Shown here piece by piece: positions 37,632 through 45,458 of a stretch of 64,000 nucleotides of DNA. The stretch spans positions 199,114-263,113 of the forward strand of contig NZ_AJKS02000003.1 in the NCBI RefSeq assembly GCF_000265245.1, written 5' to 3'. Position 1 is the stretch's first letter; each line of letters begins with the position of its first letter. Source of the DNA: Halomonas smyrnensis AAD6 (GTDB lineage: Bacteria; Pseudomonadota; Gammaproteobacteria; Pseudomonadales; Halomonadaceae). Position numbers and translations under genes: made by a program. The notes beneath the pieces are model-generated. The model was not told the origin of the DNA. It did not search any database and saw only the letters and a program-made list of their open reading frames with translations.

Positions 37632-38657
37632 TCACTCCCAGTTAAGAATCACCTTGCTGGCCTCTCCCGCCAGCATGGCATCGAAGCCCTGCTGAAACTC
37701 GCTGTAGTGCAAGCGATGGGTGATCACCGGCGAGATATCCAGGCCGGAGTCGATCATCACGGACATCTTGTACCAGGTCTCGTACATCTCCCGGCCGTAG
37801 ATGCCCTTGATGGTCAGCATGTTGAAGATCACGGTGTTCCAGTCGATGGCCAGCTCCTCGCCGGGAATGCCGAGCATCGCGATCTTGCCGCCATGACACA
37901 TGTTGGCGAGCATGTCCTGGAAGGCCGACGGATTACCGGACATCTCGAGACCCACATCGAAGCCCTCGGACATGCCCAGCGAGCGCTGGACGTCGACCAG
38001 GCTCTCCTCGGCGACATTGACGGTGCGGGTGGCTCCCAACGTCTTGGCCAGCGCTAGCCGCTGGGGATTAACGTCGGTAATCACCACATGTCGCGCCCCG
38101 GCGTGGCGGCAGACCGCGGCGGCCATGGCGCCGATCGGCCCGGCCCCGGTGATCAACACGTCCTCGCCGAGCAGGTCGTACTGCAAGGCGGTATGCACGG
38201 CGTTGCCCAGGGGATCGAACAGCGCTGCCACGTCCAGATCGATGCCGGGGCGATGCTCCCAGACATTGGACATCGGCAACGCCACGTACTCGGCGAAGGC
38301 CCCGGGGCGATTGACGCCGATGCCACGGGTATGGGCACACAGGTGGCGCCGCCCGGCCAGGCAGTTGCGGCAGCGCCCGCAGACCACGTGCCCCTCTCCG
38401 GAAACGATCTGCCCGGGGTGGAAATCATTGACGTTGGAGCCTACCTCGACGATCTCGCCGACGAACTCGTGGCCCACCACCATCGGTACCGGAATGGTTT
38501 GCTGGGCCCAGCTATCCCACTTGTAGATATGCAGGTCTGTGCCGCAGATCGCCGTTCGCTTGACCTTGACCAGGACATCGTTGATGCCGACGTCCGGCTC
38601 GGGCACGTCATCGAGCCAAAGCCCCGGTGCCGCCTCTCGCTTGACTAGCGCCTTCAT
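37632..38657 (-). CDS. tdh: L-threonine 3-dehydrogenase
   Basis: A zinc-dependent MDR dehydrogenase oxidising L-threonine to 2-amino-3-oxobutanoate with NAD+. It has 341 residues, the same as E. coli Tdh. Catalytic zinc site: CGTDLHIY and GHEFVG. Structural zinc cysteines: [18 protein letters not shown] fold: [10 protein letters not shown]. The start [14 protein letters not shown] at ATG 38657 is supported by AGGAGG upstream; the longer open frame enters the promoter. With kbl it forms the threonine-to-glycine pathway. The adjacent divergent XRE-cupin gene is the likely regulator. Confidence 0.97.
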   Translation of the reverse strand: MKALVKREAAPGLWLDDVPEPDVGINDVLVKVKRTAICGTDLHIYKWDSWAQQTIPVPMVVGHEFVGEIVEVGSNVNDFHPGQIVSGEGHVVCGRCRNCLAGRRHLCAHTRGIGVNRPGAFAEYVALPMSNVWEHRPGIDLDVAALFDPLGNAVHTALQYDLLGEDVLITGAGPIGAMAAAVCRHAGARHVVITDVNPQRLALAKTLGATRTVNVAEESLVDVQRSLGMSEGFDVGLEMSGNPSAFQDMLANMCHGGKIAMLGIPGEELAIDWNTVIFNMLTIKGIYGREMYETWYKMSVMIDSGLDISPVITHRLHYSEFQQGFDAMLAGEASKVILNWE

Positions 38658-38735
38658 GCACGCCTCCTCGCTATGGTGGATGTCTCTTCGACTAGGTCTC
38701 CGGCTGGCAATCCCTGACAGGATGATTACCATGAA

Positions 38736-38773
38736 GGAATTAATTCCAGCATAGTGGACAAATTCCTCTATGC
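38736..38773. promoter_or_regulatory. operator-like repeats between tdh and the XRE-cupin gene
   Basis: GGAATTAATTCC (38736-38747) is a perfect 12-base palindrome. GCATAG (38749-38754) and CTATGC (38768-38773) are inverted around it. The half AATTCC is repeated directly at 38761-38766, so AATTCCaGCATAG and AATTCCtCTATG form a direct pair. The region is AT-rich against GC-rich surroundings. It is the best candidate for the XRE-cupin binding site controlling tdh-kbl and its own gene. Confidence 0.6.
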
Positions 38774-38814
38774 AAGAAAAAAATCCAACATACTGAACAT
38801 CCAAGGAGACCAAG

Positions 38815-39396
38815 GTGCCAACGACTTCCCCCCTGCCGCCGGAGCATGGCGGCCAATTGCTCTGCGATCGCGTCATCGCCCTGCGCAAGAAGCGCGGCCT
38901 GACCCTCGACCAGTTGGCCTCGGCCTGCGGCGTCAGCCGCTCGATGCTCAGCCAGATCGAGCGCGGGCGAGCCAACCCCACCCTGGCGGTGACCCTGCGC
39001 ATCGCCCAGGCCTTCGGCCTGAGCATCGGCGACCTGGTCGACCAACCCTGGACCGCTTCCACCATCGAAGTGGTCCGAGGCGACGACGCGACCCACCTGT
39101 TCCGAGACGACCGCGAGTGCCGGATTCGCACCCTTTCGCCACTGCACCTGGAGAAAAGCGTCGAATTCTACGAGCTACGCATCGCGCCCCGGGCGCAGCT
39201 ATATAGCGCCCCCCACTTCGAGGGCACCCGGGAACTACTGACGATCACTCGGGGAAGCGCCCGAGTGATCGCCGGCGACAACGAATGCCAACTGGGCGTG
39301 GGCGACTCGGCCCACTACCACGCCGACCAGGAGCACACCATCGAGAACGACAGCGAGGAGGAACTGCTGGCCTTTTTGGTGGTGACCTACGAGTAG
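38815..39396 (+). CDS. XRE-family regulator with C-terminal cupin
   Basis: A 193-residue regulator. Residues 18-75 are an XRE helix-turn-helix ([32 protein letters not shown]). Residues about 105-190 are a cupin sensor ([34 protein letters not shown]). Such proteins control amino-acid or polyamine metabolism. The start is GTG 38815 with AAGGAG seven bases before it. It diverges from tdh-kbl and probably represses it. Its last ten bases overlap the 3' end of the converging SnoaL-like gene. Confidence 0.9.
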   Translation: MPTTSPLPPEHGGQLLCDRVIALRKKRGLTLDQLASACGVSRSMLSQIERGRANPTLAVTLRIAQAFGLSIGDLVDQPWTASTIEVVRGDDATHLFRDDRECRIRTLSPLHLEKSVEFYELRIAPRAQLYSAPHFEGTRELLTITRGSARVIAGDNECQLGVGDSAHYHADQEHTIENDSEEELLAFLVVTYE

Positions 39397-40403
39397 TCGG
39401 TGCCCACCAGCCCTGCGGTGCGCTCGAGGATGTCGAGGCCTTGCTGCTTCAACCAGTATGGCAGGTCGATCAGCACCCAGTTCTCGGCCAGCTTGTCGCC
39501 CTCGCGGCGGTAGATGTCCACCACCCGCATGTCGGCGCGAACGTCGCTGCCGGGCAGCCCCAGGAAGCCACCGATAGGCGTATTGGTCAGGTTCGGCCAG
39601 CCAAAGAAACCGGCGTAGTCACCCTCGGCGAAGCGCGTCACGTGGCCATTGAAGACCTTGCCGGTCAGCCCGGTGCGAAACGGTAGCTGGTGCTGTTCCT
39701 GGTAACGGGGAATCGTGTAGGTCGCGCCGATGCCCGCGGGGCCATACCAGATCATGTCATCGTGCCAGCTGCGCGCCAGCAGCTCCGGTGGCGGCAGGTC
39801 ATCGCCGCTCAGGTTGAGGGCGGTCAGGTCGTCGACCATGCGGTTGACCAGCGCCAGGGTCTTCTCCCCCGCCGCCGGGTCCTGGGCCTCGAACAACAGG
39901 CCATCATGTGTCCGCGGGCCGGGGTAGACGAAGGAAGCGCCGGTCTGGGGTGGCAGCGGATTGATGCCGGCCTGATGCATCACGTCGATGATGTCGCAGA
40001 AGAAGCCGCTGCGAACGATCCTGCCATCACGGATGCAATGGAAATCCGCATAGCGCAGGAAGCCGATCCTGCGGGTCGCCGGGATACCCAGCCAGGGGCG
40101 ATCCCTGAGCCCCATGAAGTGGCCCATGCTGACCACCCAGTCGGTACCGTCGCGGGTGTTGGTACCGGCGAAGAACACATCCTGGCGCCGCTGAACCGAC
40201 GACCAGGCGGCGAGGAAAGGCCGCCAGAAGGCATCGGTGACGGCCTCGGCGCCATGCTGCTCCTCGAAGGGATAGACACCGTGCCATTGGTAGTCGGCGG
40301 AGGTATAACGATCGACGATGCCGCCGACCGTCTCGGCATCGGCGCCCTCGAGCTCGCGATAGAACTCGAGAATCAGGGCCTTGTTGGCTTGATGGGTGGT
40401 CAT
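39387..40403 (-). CDS. two-domain SnoaL/NTF2-like protein
   Basis: A 338-residue protein made of two SnoaL-like domains (about 1-165 and 185-330). Each ends in the family pattern: FHCIRDGRIVRSGFFCDIIDVMHQAG and VDIYRREGDKLAENWVLIDL. It resembles the 43.1-44.2 kb protein in the DxIxWYGPAGIG block (HDDMIWYGPAGIGATYTI). The function is unknown; family members cyclise, isomerise or dehydrate small ketones and esters. It is the last gene of a (-) operon after an RraA-like gene, 82 bases away. Start ATG 40403 (MTTHQANKALILEFYREL) is homology-supported. Confidence 0.82.
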   Translation of the reverse strand: MTTHQANKALILEFYRELEGADAETVGGIVDRYTSADYQWHGVYPFEEQHGAEAVTDAFWRPFLAAWSSVQRRQDVFFAGTNTRDGTDWVVSMGHFMGLRDRPWLGIPATRRIGFLRYADFHCIRDGRIVRSGFFCDIIDVMHQAGINPLPPQTGASFVYPGPRTHDGLLFEAQDPAAGEKTLALVNRMVDDLTALNLSGDDLPPPELLARSWHDDMIWYGPAGIGATYTIPRYQEQHQLPFRTGLTGKVFNGHVTRFAEGDYAGFFGWPNLTNTPIGGFLGLPGSDVRADMRVVDIYRREGDKLAENWVLIDLPYWLKQQGLDILERTAGLVGTDYS

Positions 40404-40485
40404 GACATTCTCCGGGATCGGGAAACAGACGACGGCCGCCCCCGGTATCGACGACACCGAGCGCGGCCAGGGACGAGGAAGAGGC

Positions 40486-41187
40486 CTAAACGCGACGCTT
40501 CTCGAAGGCCTCCCAGGCCTCCAACAGGGCATCAAAATCGAAGCCGGGCACTCTGGCGCTGGCCAGCAATTCCTGTTCGGCGCCGATGATCGTGGCGATG
40601 GCCTCGGGCAGCGCCTGGGCTTCGTCCGGGGTCAGCCGCACCGCGCCATGCTTGTCGGCATGAATCAGATCGCCGGGGGCGATATCCAGGCCGAAGACTC
40701 TGACCGGCACATCGACGGCAGTGACCCGCACATAGGCATGAGAGGGGCCGACTCGGCCGCCCAGAACGGTGAAATCCGGTTCCAGGTCGTCGAGGTCACG
40801 AATCACCCCATTGGTGAGCACGCCATCGACGCCCAGGCGCTTGTGCAGGCAGGTGTTAACCTCGCCCCAGTAGGCGCCCACGGTTTCCTCACCATCCTCG
40901 TCCTCGATCACCATCAGCGAATCGGCTGGACTGTCGGCGACATAGCGGTAATAGGCGAGGCGCCGCTCGCGGATGACCGCGGCGTCTTCCTCGGGAGGCG
41001 TCAGGGCGCGGATCTTCGCACAGCGAGCATAGCCGACCAGGGGCGCGGCGCCGGGGTCGGCGGCCACCAGCGGCAGCCGACTGAAGCCCTCGGCACTGCG
41101 AGTGCCACGCACCAGGTCGAGGGCATTGGCCACCGTGGGAGTGTCGAAGCGCCGCAGTTCGTTCAGCAGTTCCGGGCTCAGGGCCAT
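40486..41187 (-). CDS. RraA-like (HMG/CHA aldolase superfamily) protein
   Basis: A 233-residue protein of the RraA/class II HMG-CHA aldolase superfamily. The aldolase-type signature is present: VLTNGVIRDLDDL (Arg and Asp of the pyruvate/metal site) and the preceding GEVNTCLHKRLGVDG region. IHADKHGAVRL is the C-terminal family block. Real aldolase members split 4-hydroxy-4-carboxy-2-oxo acids to pyruvate; others are oxaloacetate decarboxylases. Its position among catabolic genes favours an enzyme over an RNase E inhibitor. It is 14 bases upstream of nothing on its 5' side except the alpha/beta hydrolase stop, so it belongs to that operon. Confidence 0.83.
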   Translation of the reverse strand: MALSPELLNELRRFDTPTVANALDLVRGTRSAEGFSRLPLVAADPGAAPLVGYARCAKIRALTPPEEDAAVIRERRLAYYRYVADSPADSLMVIEDEDGEETVGAYWGEVNTCLHKRLGVDGVLTNGVIRDLDDLEPDFTVLGGRVGPSHAYVRVTAVDVPVRVFGLDIAPGDLIHADKHGAVRLTPDEAQALPEAIATIIGAEQELLASARVPGFDFDALLEAWEAFEKRRV

Positions 41188-41201
41188 GGGTCTCTCCGGG
41201 T

Positions 41202-41930
41202 CTAGGGGGTAGATGAGCGCTCGAGCCAGTGCGCCAGCGCCTGGTTGACGGCCTCGGGGGCCTGCAGAGTACTCAGATGGCCGACTCCCTTGAGGATCAC
41301 CAGCTCAGCTCCGGGGATATGATCGGCCAGATAAGTGTGCCGGGATACCGGGCACAGCCGGTCGCCGTCGCCACACAGCACCAGGGTCGGCACGGAAATG
41401 GACGCAAGCGCGGCGCTGCCGTCGGGACGATCGCGCAGGGCGATGGCCTGACGCCGGAAGGTCTCGAGGCCACCGCGCTCGGCCATGGCCACCACCAGAG
41501 CACTGTGCTCGGGGTCCACGGCGGCGCCCTCGGCGGGATACAACGGCGCCAGCACCTCGCCGGCATAACGGGCCACGCCCAGGGCCTCGGCCTGGGCGAT
41601 GTCGTCGGCCCGCTGTGCCCGGCGCTCGGGCGCCTCGGCGAAGGGGTTGGTATCGAGCAGCGCCAGCCGCTCGATGCGCTCCGGCGCCAGGCGCATCAGC
41701 GCCAGTGCCAGGATACCGCCCATCGACAGCCCGGCGACGCTGAAGCGTGGCCAGGGCGCCTGATCGAGGATGTCTCGGGCCAGGGCTTCCAGATCGTCAC
41801 TGGCATCGAGGCGCGGCACCCGAATATCGGCCCGCCCTTCCAGGGCCTCGACCTGGGGTGCCCATAGCCGCTCGTCGCAGAGGGTGCCGGGAATCAGCAG
41901 CAGCGGCTGTCGCCGGGTCACATTATGCAT
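41202..41930 (-). CDS. alpha/beta hydrolase
   Basis: A 242-residue alpha/beta-hydrolase-fold protein. The oxyanion/HG region is LLLIPGTLCDERLW, the nucleophile elbow GLSMGG (Ser about residue 77), the acid DGDRLCPV and the catalytic histidine in GVGHLSTLQAP. The pattern resembles enol-lactone or ester hydrolases (PcaD-like). AGGA seven bases before ATG 41930 fixes the start. It is 19 bases after the bicupin gene and 14 before the RraA-like gene. An 11/14 match to the local LacI-type operator overlaps its start codon. Confidence 0.88.
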   Translation of the reverse strand: MHNVTRRQPLLLIPGTLCDERLWAPQVEALEGRADIRVPRLDASDDLEALARDILDQAPWPRFSVAGLSMGGILALALMRLAPERIERLALLDTNPFAEAPERRAQRADDIAQAEALGVARYAGEVLAPLYPAEGAAVDPEHSALVVAMAERGGLETFRRQAIALRDRPDGSAALASISVPTLVLCGDGDRLCPVSRHTYLADHIPGAELVILKGVGHLSTLQAPEAVNQALAHWLERSSTP

Positions 41931-41949
41931 ACGTAGTCCTCTTTGCCCT

Positions 41950-42963
41950 TCAGGCAGCGCGACGCGGGCCGGTGGGCGCATCCCCGCCACGCACCACGAC
42001 CACCTCGGCGTCGGCATCGGCCTCGAGGCGATGCGTCCAGCCCTGGGGCGAGGTGAAGGTATCGCCGGTGCCCAGCGCCAGCTCGCCGGCCTCGCTGACC
42101 AGACGCACGCCGCCGGACTGCACGAACAGCACCTCCGGTTCGTCGCAGTGGTAGTCCGGGGTCACGGCCCCTTCGGCGATGCGCAGCACGCGCAGCTGGA
42201 AACCATGGGGCCACCAGCCGCTGATCGGCCCCGGCCCGAAGCCGTCGCCACTGGCCGCCGGGGCGATGACGCCGCATTCCTCGACGCCGGGGGCGGCGAG
42301 CACGGCGTCAGCGTTGCCGCGCAAGGCCTCGTGGCGCACCATGCATTCGGCGAGGCGCTCCGGCGAAGGCGTCACCAGCCGCGCGATCTCTTCGCCGTCG
42401 GGGGCGGTCTCGATCTCCTCGTCCTCGGGGATGGTCTCGCCGGCGATGCGATCCACCAGGCGGCCGCTCTTGAGCAGCACCAGCCCATGATGCTCGGCCA
42501 GGTCGAAGACGCTGGGCGCCCAGCGCACCCGCCCCGGGTCGTCACCGCCCAGTACCACCCACAGGAAGCCGGTGCCGGCATCGAGCTTCTCGAAGCCGCG
42601 GAACATCTGGGTCGGCACGCTGACCACGTCGCCCGGGGCGATGTCCAAGGTACCCTCCTCCCGCTCCGGGCCGAAGAACAGCCGCCAGCGCCCGGTGTGC
42701 ACCACGAACACCTCGGCCCCCTCGTGGGAGTGCTGGGAGTTCAGGCAGCCATCGGGCTGGCGGGCGCCGCCGACGTTGAAGCCGTGGGGCTCGGAGATAT
42801 GCACGTGCTGGTCGGCGCTCTCTGCTACCCCGGGGCCGATGATGGTGAAGTTCTCCTTGCGATCGGAGCCCGGCGAGCGGGTATCGATGAAGGCATTGCG
42901 GCAGGGCACCAGGTCGTCGTAACGCACCCGGCGCTGGCGCAGCGTGTCGAGGGTCCAAGTCAT
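41950..42963 (-). CDS. bicupin protein
   Basis: A 337-residue protein with two cupin barrels. The first (about 60-140) has HSHEGAEVFVVHTGRW and GDVVSVPTQMFRGFE. The second (about 250-330) has YHCDEPEVLFVQSGGV and GDTFTSPQGWTHRL. Both retain possible metal histidines and a glutamate. Bicupins include gentisate-type dioxygenases, oxalate decarboxylases and many unassigned enzymes; the sequence does not settle which. AGGAGG lies five bases before ATG 42963, inside the end of the preceding small frame, so translation is coupled. A decayed copy of its C-terminus lies near 44.4 kb. Confidence 0.82.
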   Translation of the reverse strand: MTWTLDTLRQRRVRYDDLVPCRNAFIDTRSPGSDRKENFTIIGPGVAESADQHVHISEPHGFNVGGARQPDGCLNSQHSHEGAEVFVVHTGRWRLFFGPEREEGTLDIAPGDVVSVPTQMFRGFEKLDAGTGFLWVVLGGDDPGRVRWAPSVFDLAEHHGLVLLKSGRLVDRIAGETIPEDEEIETAPDGEEIARLVTPSPERLAECMVRHEALRGNADAVLAAPGVEECGVIAPAASGDGFGPGPISGWWPHGFQLRVLRIAEGAVTPDYHCDEPEVLFVQSGGVRLVSEAGELALGTGDTFTSPQGWTHRLEADADAEVVVVRGGDAPTGPRRAA

Positions 42964-43109
42964 GAGGCCTCCTGCTGTCGGTGTTGGGCGATCTGGGCGT
43001 GGATAGCGATCTCGTCGAGATGACGCCATTCGCGTGGCGCCACCCTGACGTCTTCGAGGTCGCCCCTGTGATGAAGGCGGCACCGGGAGGTGCCGAGGTA
43101 AGTGGTCAT
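42960..43109 (-). CDS. 49-residue frame ending in a SnoaL C-terminal fragment
   Basis: An open frame from ATG (43107-43109) to a TGA overlapping the bicupin ATG. Its last 23 residues (REWRHLDEIAIHAQIAQHRQ) are almost the same as the C-terminus of the SnoaL-like protein at 44471-45439 (REWHQLDEIAIHAQIAQHRQ). At DNA level 59 bases match with six differences. The first 25 residues have no recognised similarity. It starts one base after the stop of the upstream SnoaL-like gene. It is probably a duplication remnant kept because it carries the bicupin's ribosome-binding site and couples translation. Confidence 0.5.
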   Translation of the reverse strand: MTTYLGTSRCRLHHRGDLEDVRVAPREWRHLDEIAIHAQIAQHRQQEAS

Positions 43110-43110
43110 G

Positions 43111-44166
43111 TCAGGCCTCGCCTACGGGGAAGGGAATCTCCCCCACCACGCGAGCCTTGTTGAATTCGCGCAGACGCGCGAAGACGTCCACGCCCAGCTG
43201 GCGATAGGCATCCAGTAGATCGACCGTCACCCAGTTTTCCCGGATCTTGCCGTCTTCCAATCGCCAGAAATCCAGCGACCGCATGGCGATCTTCTTGCCC
43301 GAGGGCGCGATGCCCAGCCAGCCGTCGTCGGTCACCGTCTGCATCATGTTGGGCCAGCCGGTGACCGCCGCGTAATCGCCATCGCCGAAGAAGTGATAGG
43401 TGATCTCATCCAGATACTGACCGCGGTCGGGCATGCCGCTCAGGAAGGGAATCTGGTGCCAGTTTCGGAAGCCGGCGATGCCACGGCCCGTGCCGATGCC
43501 GGCCGGCCCGTACCAGTTCATCCGCTCATGCCAGAACCTTGGCATCTCCATCACTTCCGGCCCGCCCTGGCCGGGGTGTTTCGTCATATGGTCCAGCATC
43601 TCTACGATGTGACGGCAGGAGGCCTGTGACTTCTCCTCGTCCCAGGGACCCGGCACAACGCCATCCATCGTTGCCGGCCCGGGGATGCAGAATTCTAGAC
43701 CGAGCGAAGGCGCCAGCGGCCAGGCCTTTGCCTGCATCATTACCTCCGGGATATCCCAGATGGCTTGGATCTCGACGACCCGGCCTTCCTCGAAGCGATA
43801 AAATTCATGGAAGCGCATGTGCGTCAAATGGCCGGTCGGTGGAATATCCAACCAGGGCTTCACGAAGGTGCCATAGTAATGGCCCCCGCAACCGATCCAG
43901 TCACCACCATGTTCGGTGCGCCCGCCCATGACGATCCAGTCACGGCGCTCCAGGTCGGGCATGGACTCGAACAGCGGCGCATAGCAGCTGTCGTAAAGCG
44001 CCTTCGGACCGGCCAGGTCGCCGAAGGGGTGGCACATGTGCACCACCGCGTCCGGGGCGATCAGCTCCTCCAGCGCGGTCCGCACGCCTTTCTCGCTAAA
44101 ATCGCGCATCGCTTCCCGCATCGGGGCAATCAGCGATTTATTCCGGGTATGAGTGTCCGTCGTCAT
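43111..44166 (-). CDS. two-domain SnoaL/NTF2-like protein
   Basis: A 351-residue protein with two SnoaL-like domains (about 15-165 and 195-335). Blocks include HEFYRFEEGRVVEIQAIWDIPEV, RMNWYGPAGIGTGRGI, and LDFWRLEDGKIRENWVTVDL with RQLGVDVF. It is homologous to the 39.4-40.4 kb protein and its C-domain to the 34.2-34.7 kb protein. The reaction is unknown. GAGAGG eight bases before ATG 44166 sets the start. It is the first gene of the (-) operon that continues through the bicupin, hydrolase and RraA-like genes. A LacI-type operator lies 140 bases upstream. Confidence 0.83.
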   Translation of the reverse strand: MTTDTHTRNKSLIAPMREAMRDFSEKGVRTALEELIAPDAVVHMCHPFGDLAGPKALYDSCYAPLFESMPDLERRDWIVMGGRTEHGGDWIGCGGHYYGTFVKPWLDIPPTGHLTHMRFHEFYRFEEGRVVEIQAIWDIPEVMMQAKAWPLAPSLGLEFCIPGPATMDGVVPGPWDEEKSQASCRHIVEMLDHMTKHPGQGGPEVMEMPRFWHERMNWYGPAGIGTGRGIAGFRNWHQIPFLSGMPDRGQYLDEITYHFFGDGDYAAVTGWPNMMQTVTDDGWLGIAPSGKKIAMRSLDFWRLEDGKIRENWVTVDLLDAYRQLGVDVFARLREFNKARVVGEIPFPVGEA

Positions 44167-44255
44167 TCTGCAACCTCTCCATTGCACACATTCTTGCCGC
44201 CAAGCCTGGTTTTCTCGCCAACCCTCGCGGTCTGGAGCACCCATCACGCTCTCTA

Positions 44256-44270
44256 TACCGATACTCGGTA
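44256..44270. promoter_or_regulatory. palindrome upstream of the SnoaL-like operon
   Basis: TACCGA-TAC-TCGGTA is a perfect inverted repeat with six-base arms, 90 bases before the 44166 start. It differs from the LacI-type motif, so it could be a second regulator's site or overlap the promoter. Confidence 0.35.
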
Positions 44271-44305
44271 ATGGGAACAGAACAACCTGGCGCCAGAATT
44301 CCTGT

Positions 44306-44319
44306 TGAATACGAAATCA
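44306..44319. promoter_or_regulatory. LacI-type operator, site 1
   Basis: TGAATACGAAATCA matches the palindrome TGAATACGTATTCA at 12 of 14 bases, with the central CG usual for LacI-family operators. It is 140 bases upstream of the first gene of the 44166-39387 operon. Confidence 0.6.
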
Positions 44320-44334
44320 GTTGAGGCCGCCTTA

Positions 44335-44462
44335 TGACCCGCCACTCACCACGACCCACCTCAACGTCGAGATGGGCCAGGAGCGATGCGATCGCCCCTG
44401 GTGAGAGGTAAAGACACCAGCGGCATCCAGCGCTAGTTCGGCGGTCGCACTCGCCGACCGCC
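44335..44462 (-). pseudogene. remnant of a bicupin C-terminus
   Basis: On the (-) strand this encodes a frame ending ELALDAAGVFTSHQGRSH...WVVVSGG, which aligns with the last part of the intact bicupin (ELALGTGDTFTSPQGWTH...VVVVRGG). The DNA also aligns over about 110 bases at roughly three-quarters identity by eye. There is no start, and the first cupin barrel is missing. It directly follows the SnoaL-like gene 44471-45439, mirroring the SnoaL remnant that precedes the intact bicupin. Confidence 0.65.
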
Positions 44463-44470
44463 CCCTGACA

Positions 44471-45439
44471 TCAGGTCTTTTGTTGACGGTGCTGGGCGAT
44501 CTGGGCGTGGATGGCGATCTCGTCGAGCTGGTGCCATTCGCGCACCACGGTGTCGCCGCACAGTTCGGCATGAGTGATGCCGAGCAGCACCACCGGGGCG
44601 CCGCTGGCCGGCCCGAAGACGCCGCCGCCCTGATGGGTGGTGGAAAGCGACCAGCGGAACGCCACCCGGCGCGGCTCGCCGGCGTCTTCACGATCGATCC
44701 AGTGATGAATGCGGAACTGCCCCATGGGGAAGGCGCCCTTGTAGCCGAACCAGAAGCGCTCCAGGTCATCGTGGCCACGCAGGGTGCGCGCTCCCGGCAC
44801 CTTGGCATCGATGGCCCGGTCGTAGCCGTCGCGCAAGCGCTCGAGACGAGCGTGCTGCCAGAGATCCCGATAGCGCACGGCCACCGGCCCCAGGGCGTCG
44901 ATGTCCAGGTCCCCCTCGGGGCCCCGCCAGCGCTCCACCAGGGCCTCGGCGTCGGGCAGCGCGGCCTTGGCCGCCAGGGCCTCGCCAAGCGCCGCCGGGG
45001 AATGACCCAGTTGCTGGGCCAGACCGGCCTGGTCGCGGACCAGCCATTCATCGACGATGCGATTCTCCCGACACAGGCAGTCGGCGATGGTCATCACACC
45101 GGCCCGCACGCCGGTGGGGGCACCGAAGGCGCCCTCCCCCGCGTGGGTCATATGGGAGAAGATGCGATGCGAGGAATAGTAGGTGCCGGGGGCATCCTCG
45201 CTGTCGATGACGTCCTCGCCGAGCAGGGTGCGATCGGGGAACTCCTGGAGGGTCTCCAGGGTACCGCGGATCACTCCTTCGACGCCGCTGAAGGCGCCTC
45301 CCGGGGTCTTCACCGGGCAGTCCTTGGCGTAGTAGTCGCGGATCAGGTCGATGCCGCGCCCCTCCCAGATCCACTCGGTGATCTTGAAGATGTAGTCACG
45401 CAGATCGACGAACTGCGCGTCGAAACCGGTCAGGCTCAT
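44471..45439 (-). CDS. two-domain SnoaL/NTF2-like protein
   Basis: A 322-residue protein with two SnoaL-like domains (about 10-145 and 190-315). Visible blocks are YYSSHRIFSHMTHAGEGAFG in the first and FRWSLSTTHQGGGVFGPASG with REWHQLDEIAIHAQ in the second. It belongs to a different subgroup from the 39.4 and 43.1 kb proteins and is the closest relative of the truncated copy at 35.8-36.2 kb. The reaction is unknown. It is the third gene of the HpsN-like/SDR/SnoaL (-) operon, 19 bases after the SDR gene. Confidence 0.83.
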   Translation of the reverse strand: MSLTGFDAQFVDLRDYIFKITEWIWEGRGIDLIRDYYAKDCPVKTPGGAFSGVEGVIRGTLETLQEFPDRTLLGEDVIDSEDAPGTYYSSHRIFSHMTHAGEGAFGAPTGVRAGVMTIADCLCRENRIVDEWLVRDQAGLAQQLGHSPAALGEALAAKAALPDAEALVERWRGPEGDLDIDALGPVAVRYRDLWQHARLERLRDGYDRAIDAKVPGARTLRGHDDLERFWFGYKGAFPMGQFRIHHWIDREDAGEPRRVAFRWSLSTTHQGGGVFGPASGAPVVLLGITHAELCGDTVVREWHQLDEIAIHAQIAQHRQQKT

Positions 45440-45458
45440 GCCATGTCTCCTTGTGGGT

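Larger units (their letters stand above)
44167..44470. other. 304-base intergenic region with promoter, two palindromes and a cupin remnant
   Basis: No intact gene. Going from the SnoaL-like start upstream it holds the palindrome TACCGAtacTCGGTA (44256-44270), the LacI-type site (44306-44319) and a decayed bicupin C-terminus (44335-44462), each listed separately. The promoter of the 43.1-44.2 kb operon must lie here; TATAGA (minus strand, about 44251-44256) is a possible -10. Confidence 0.6.

Noticed and set aside
40486..41187. RNase E inhibitor RraA
   Set aside because: The aldolase-type Asn-Gly...Arg-Asp signature and a catabolic operon point to an enzyme of the same superfamily.
41926..41939. 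Seventh LacI-type site over the alpha/beta hydrolase start
   Set aside because: It matches at 11 of 14, but it sits inside an operon and includes the start codon (ATGCAT), so coincidence is likely. Kept only as a note.
44332..45051. 239-residue frame overlapping the SnoaL-like gene
   Set aside because: Most of it is an out-of-frame shadow of 44471-45439. Only its last 45 residues are meaningful, as the bicupin remnant.
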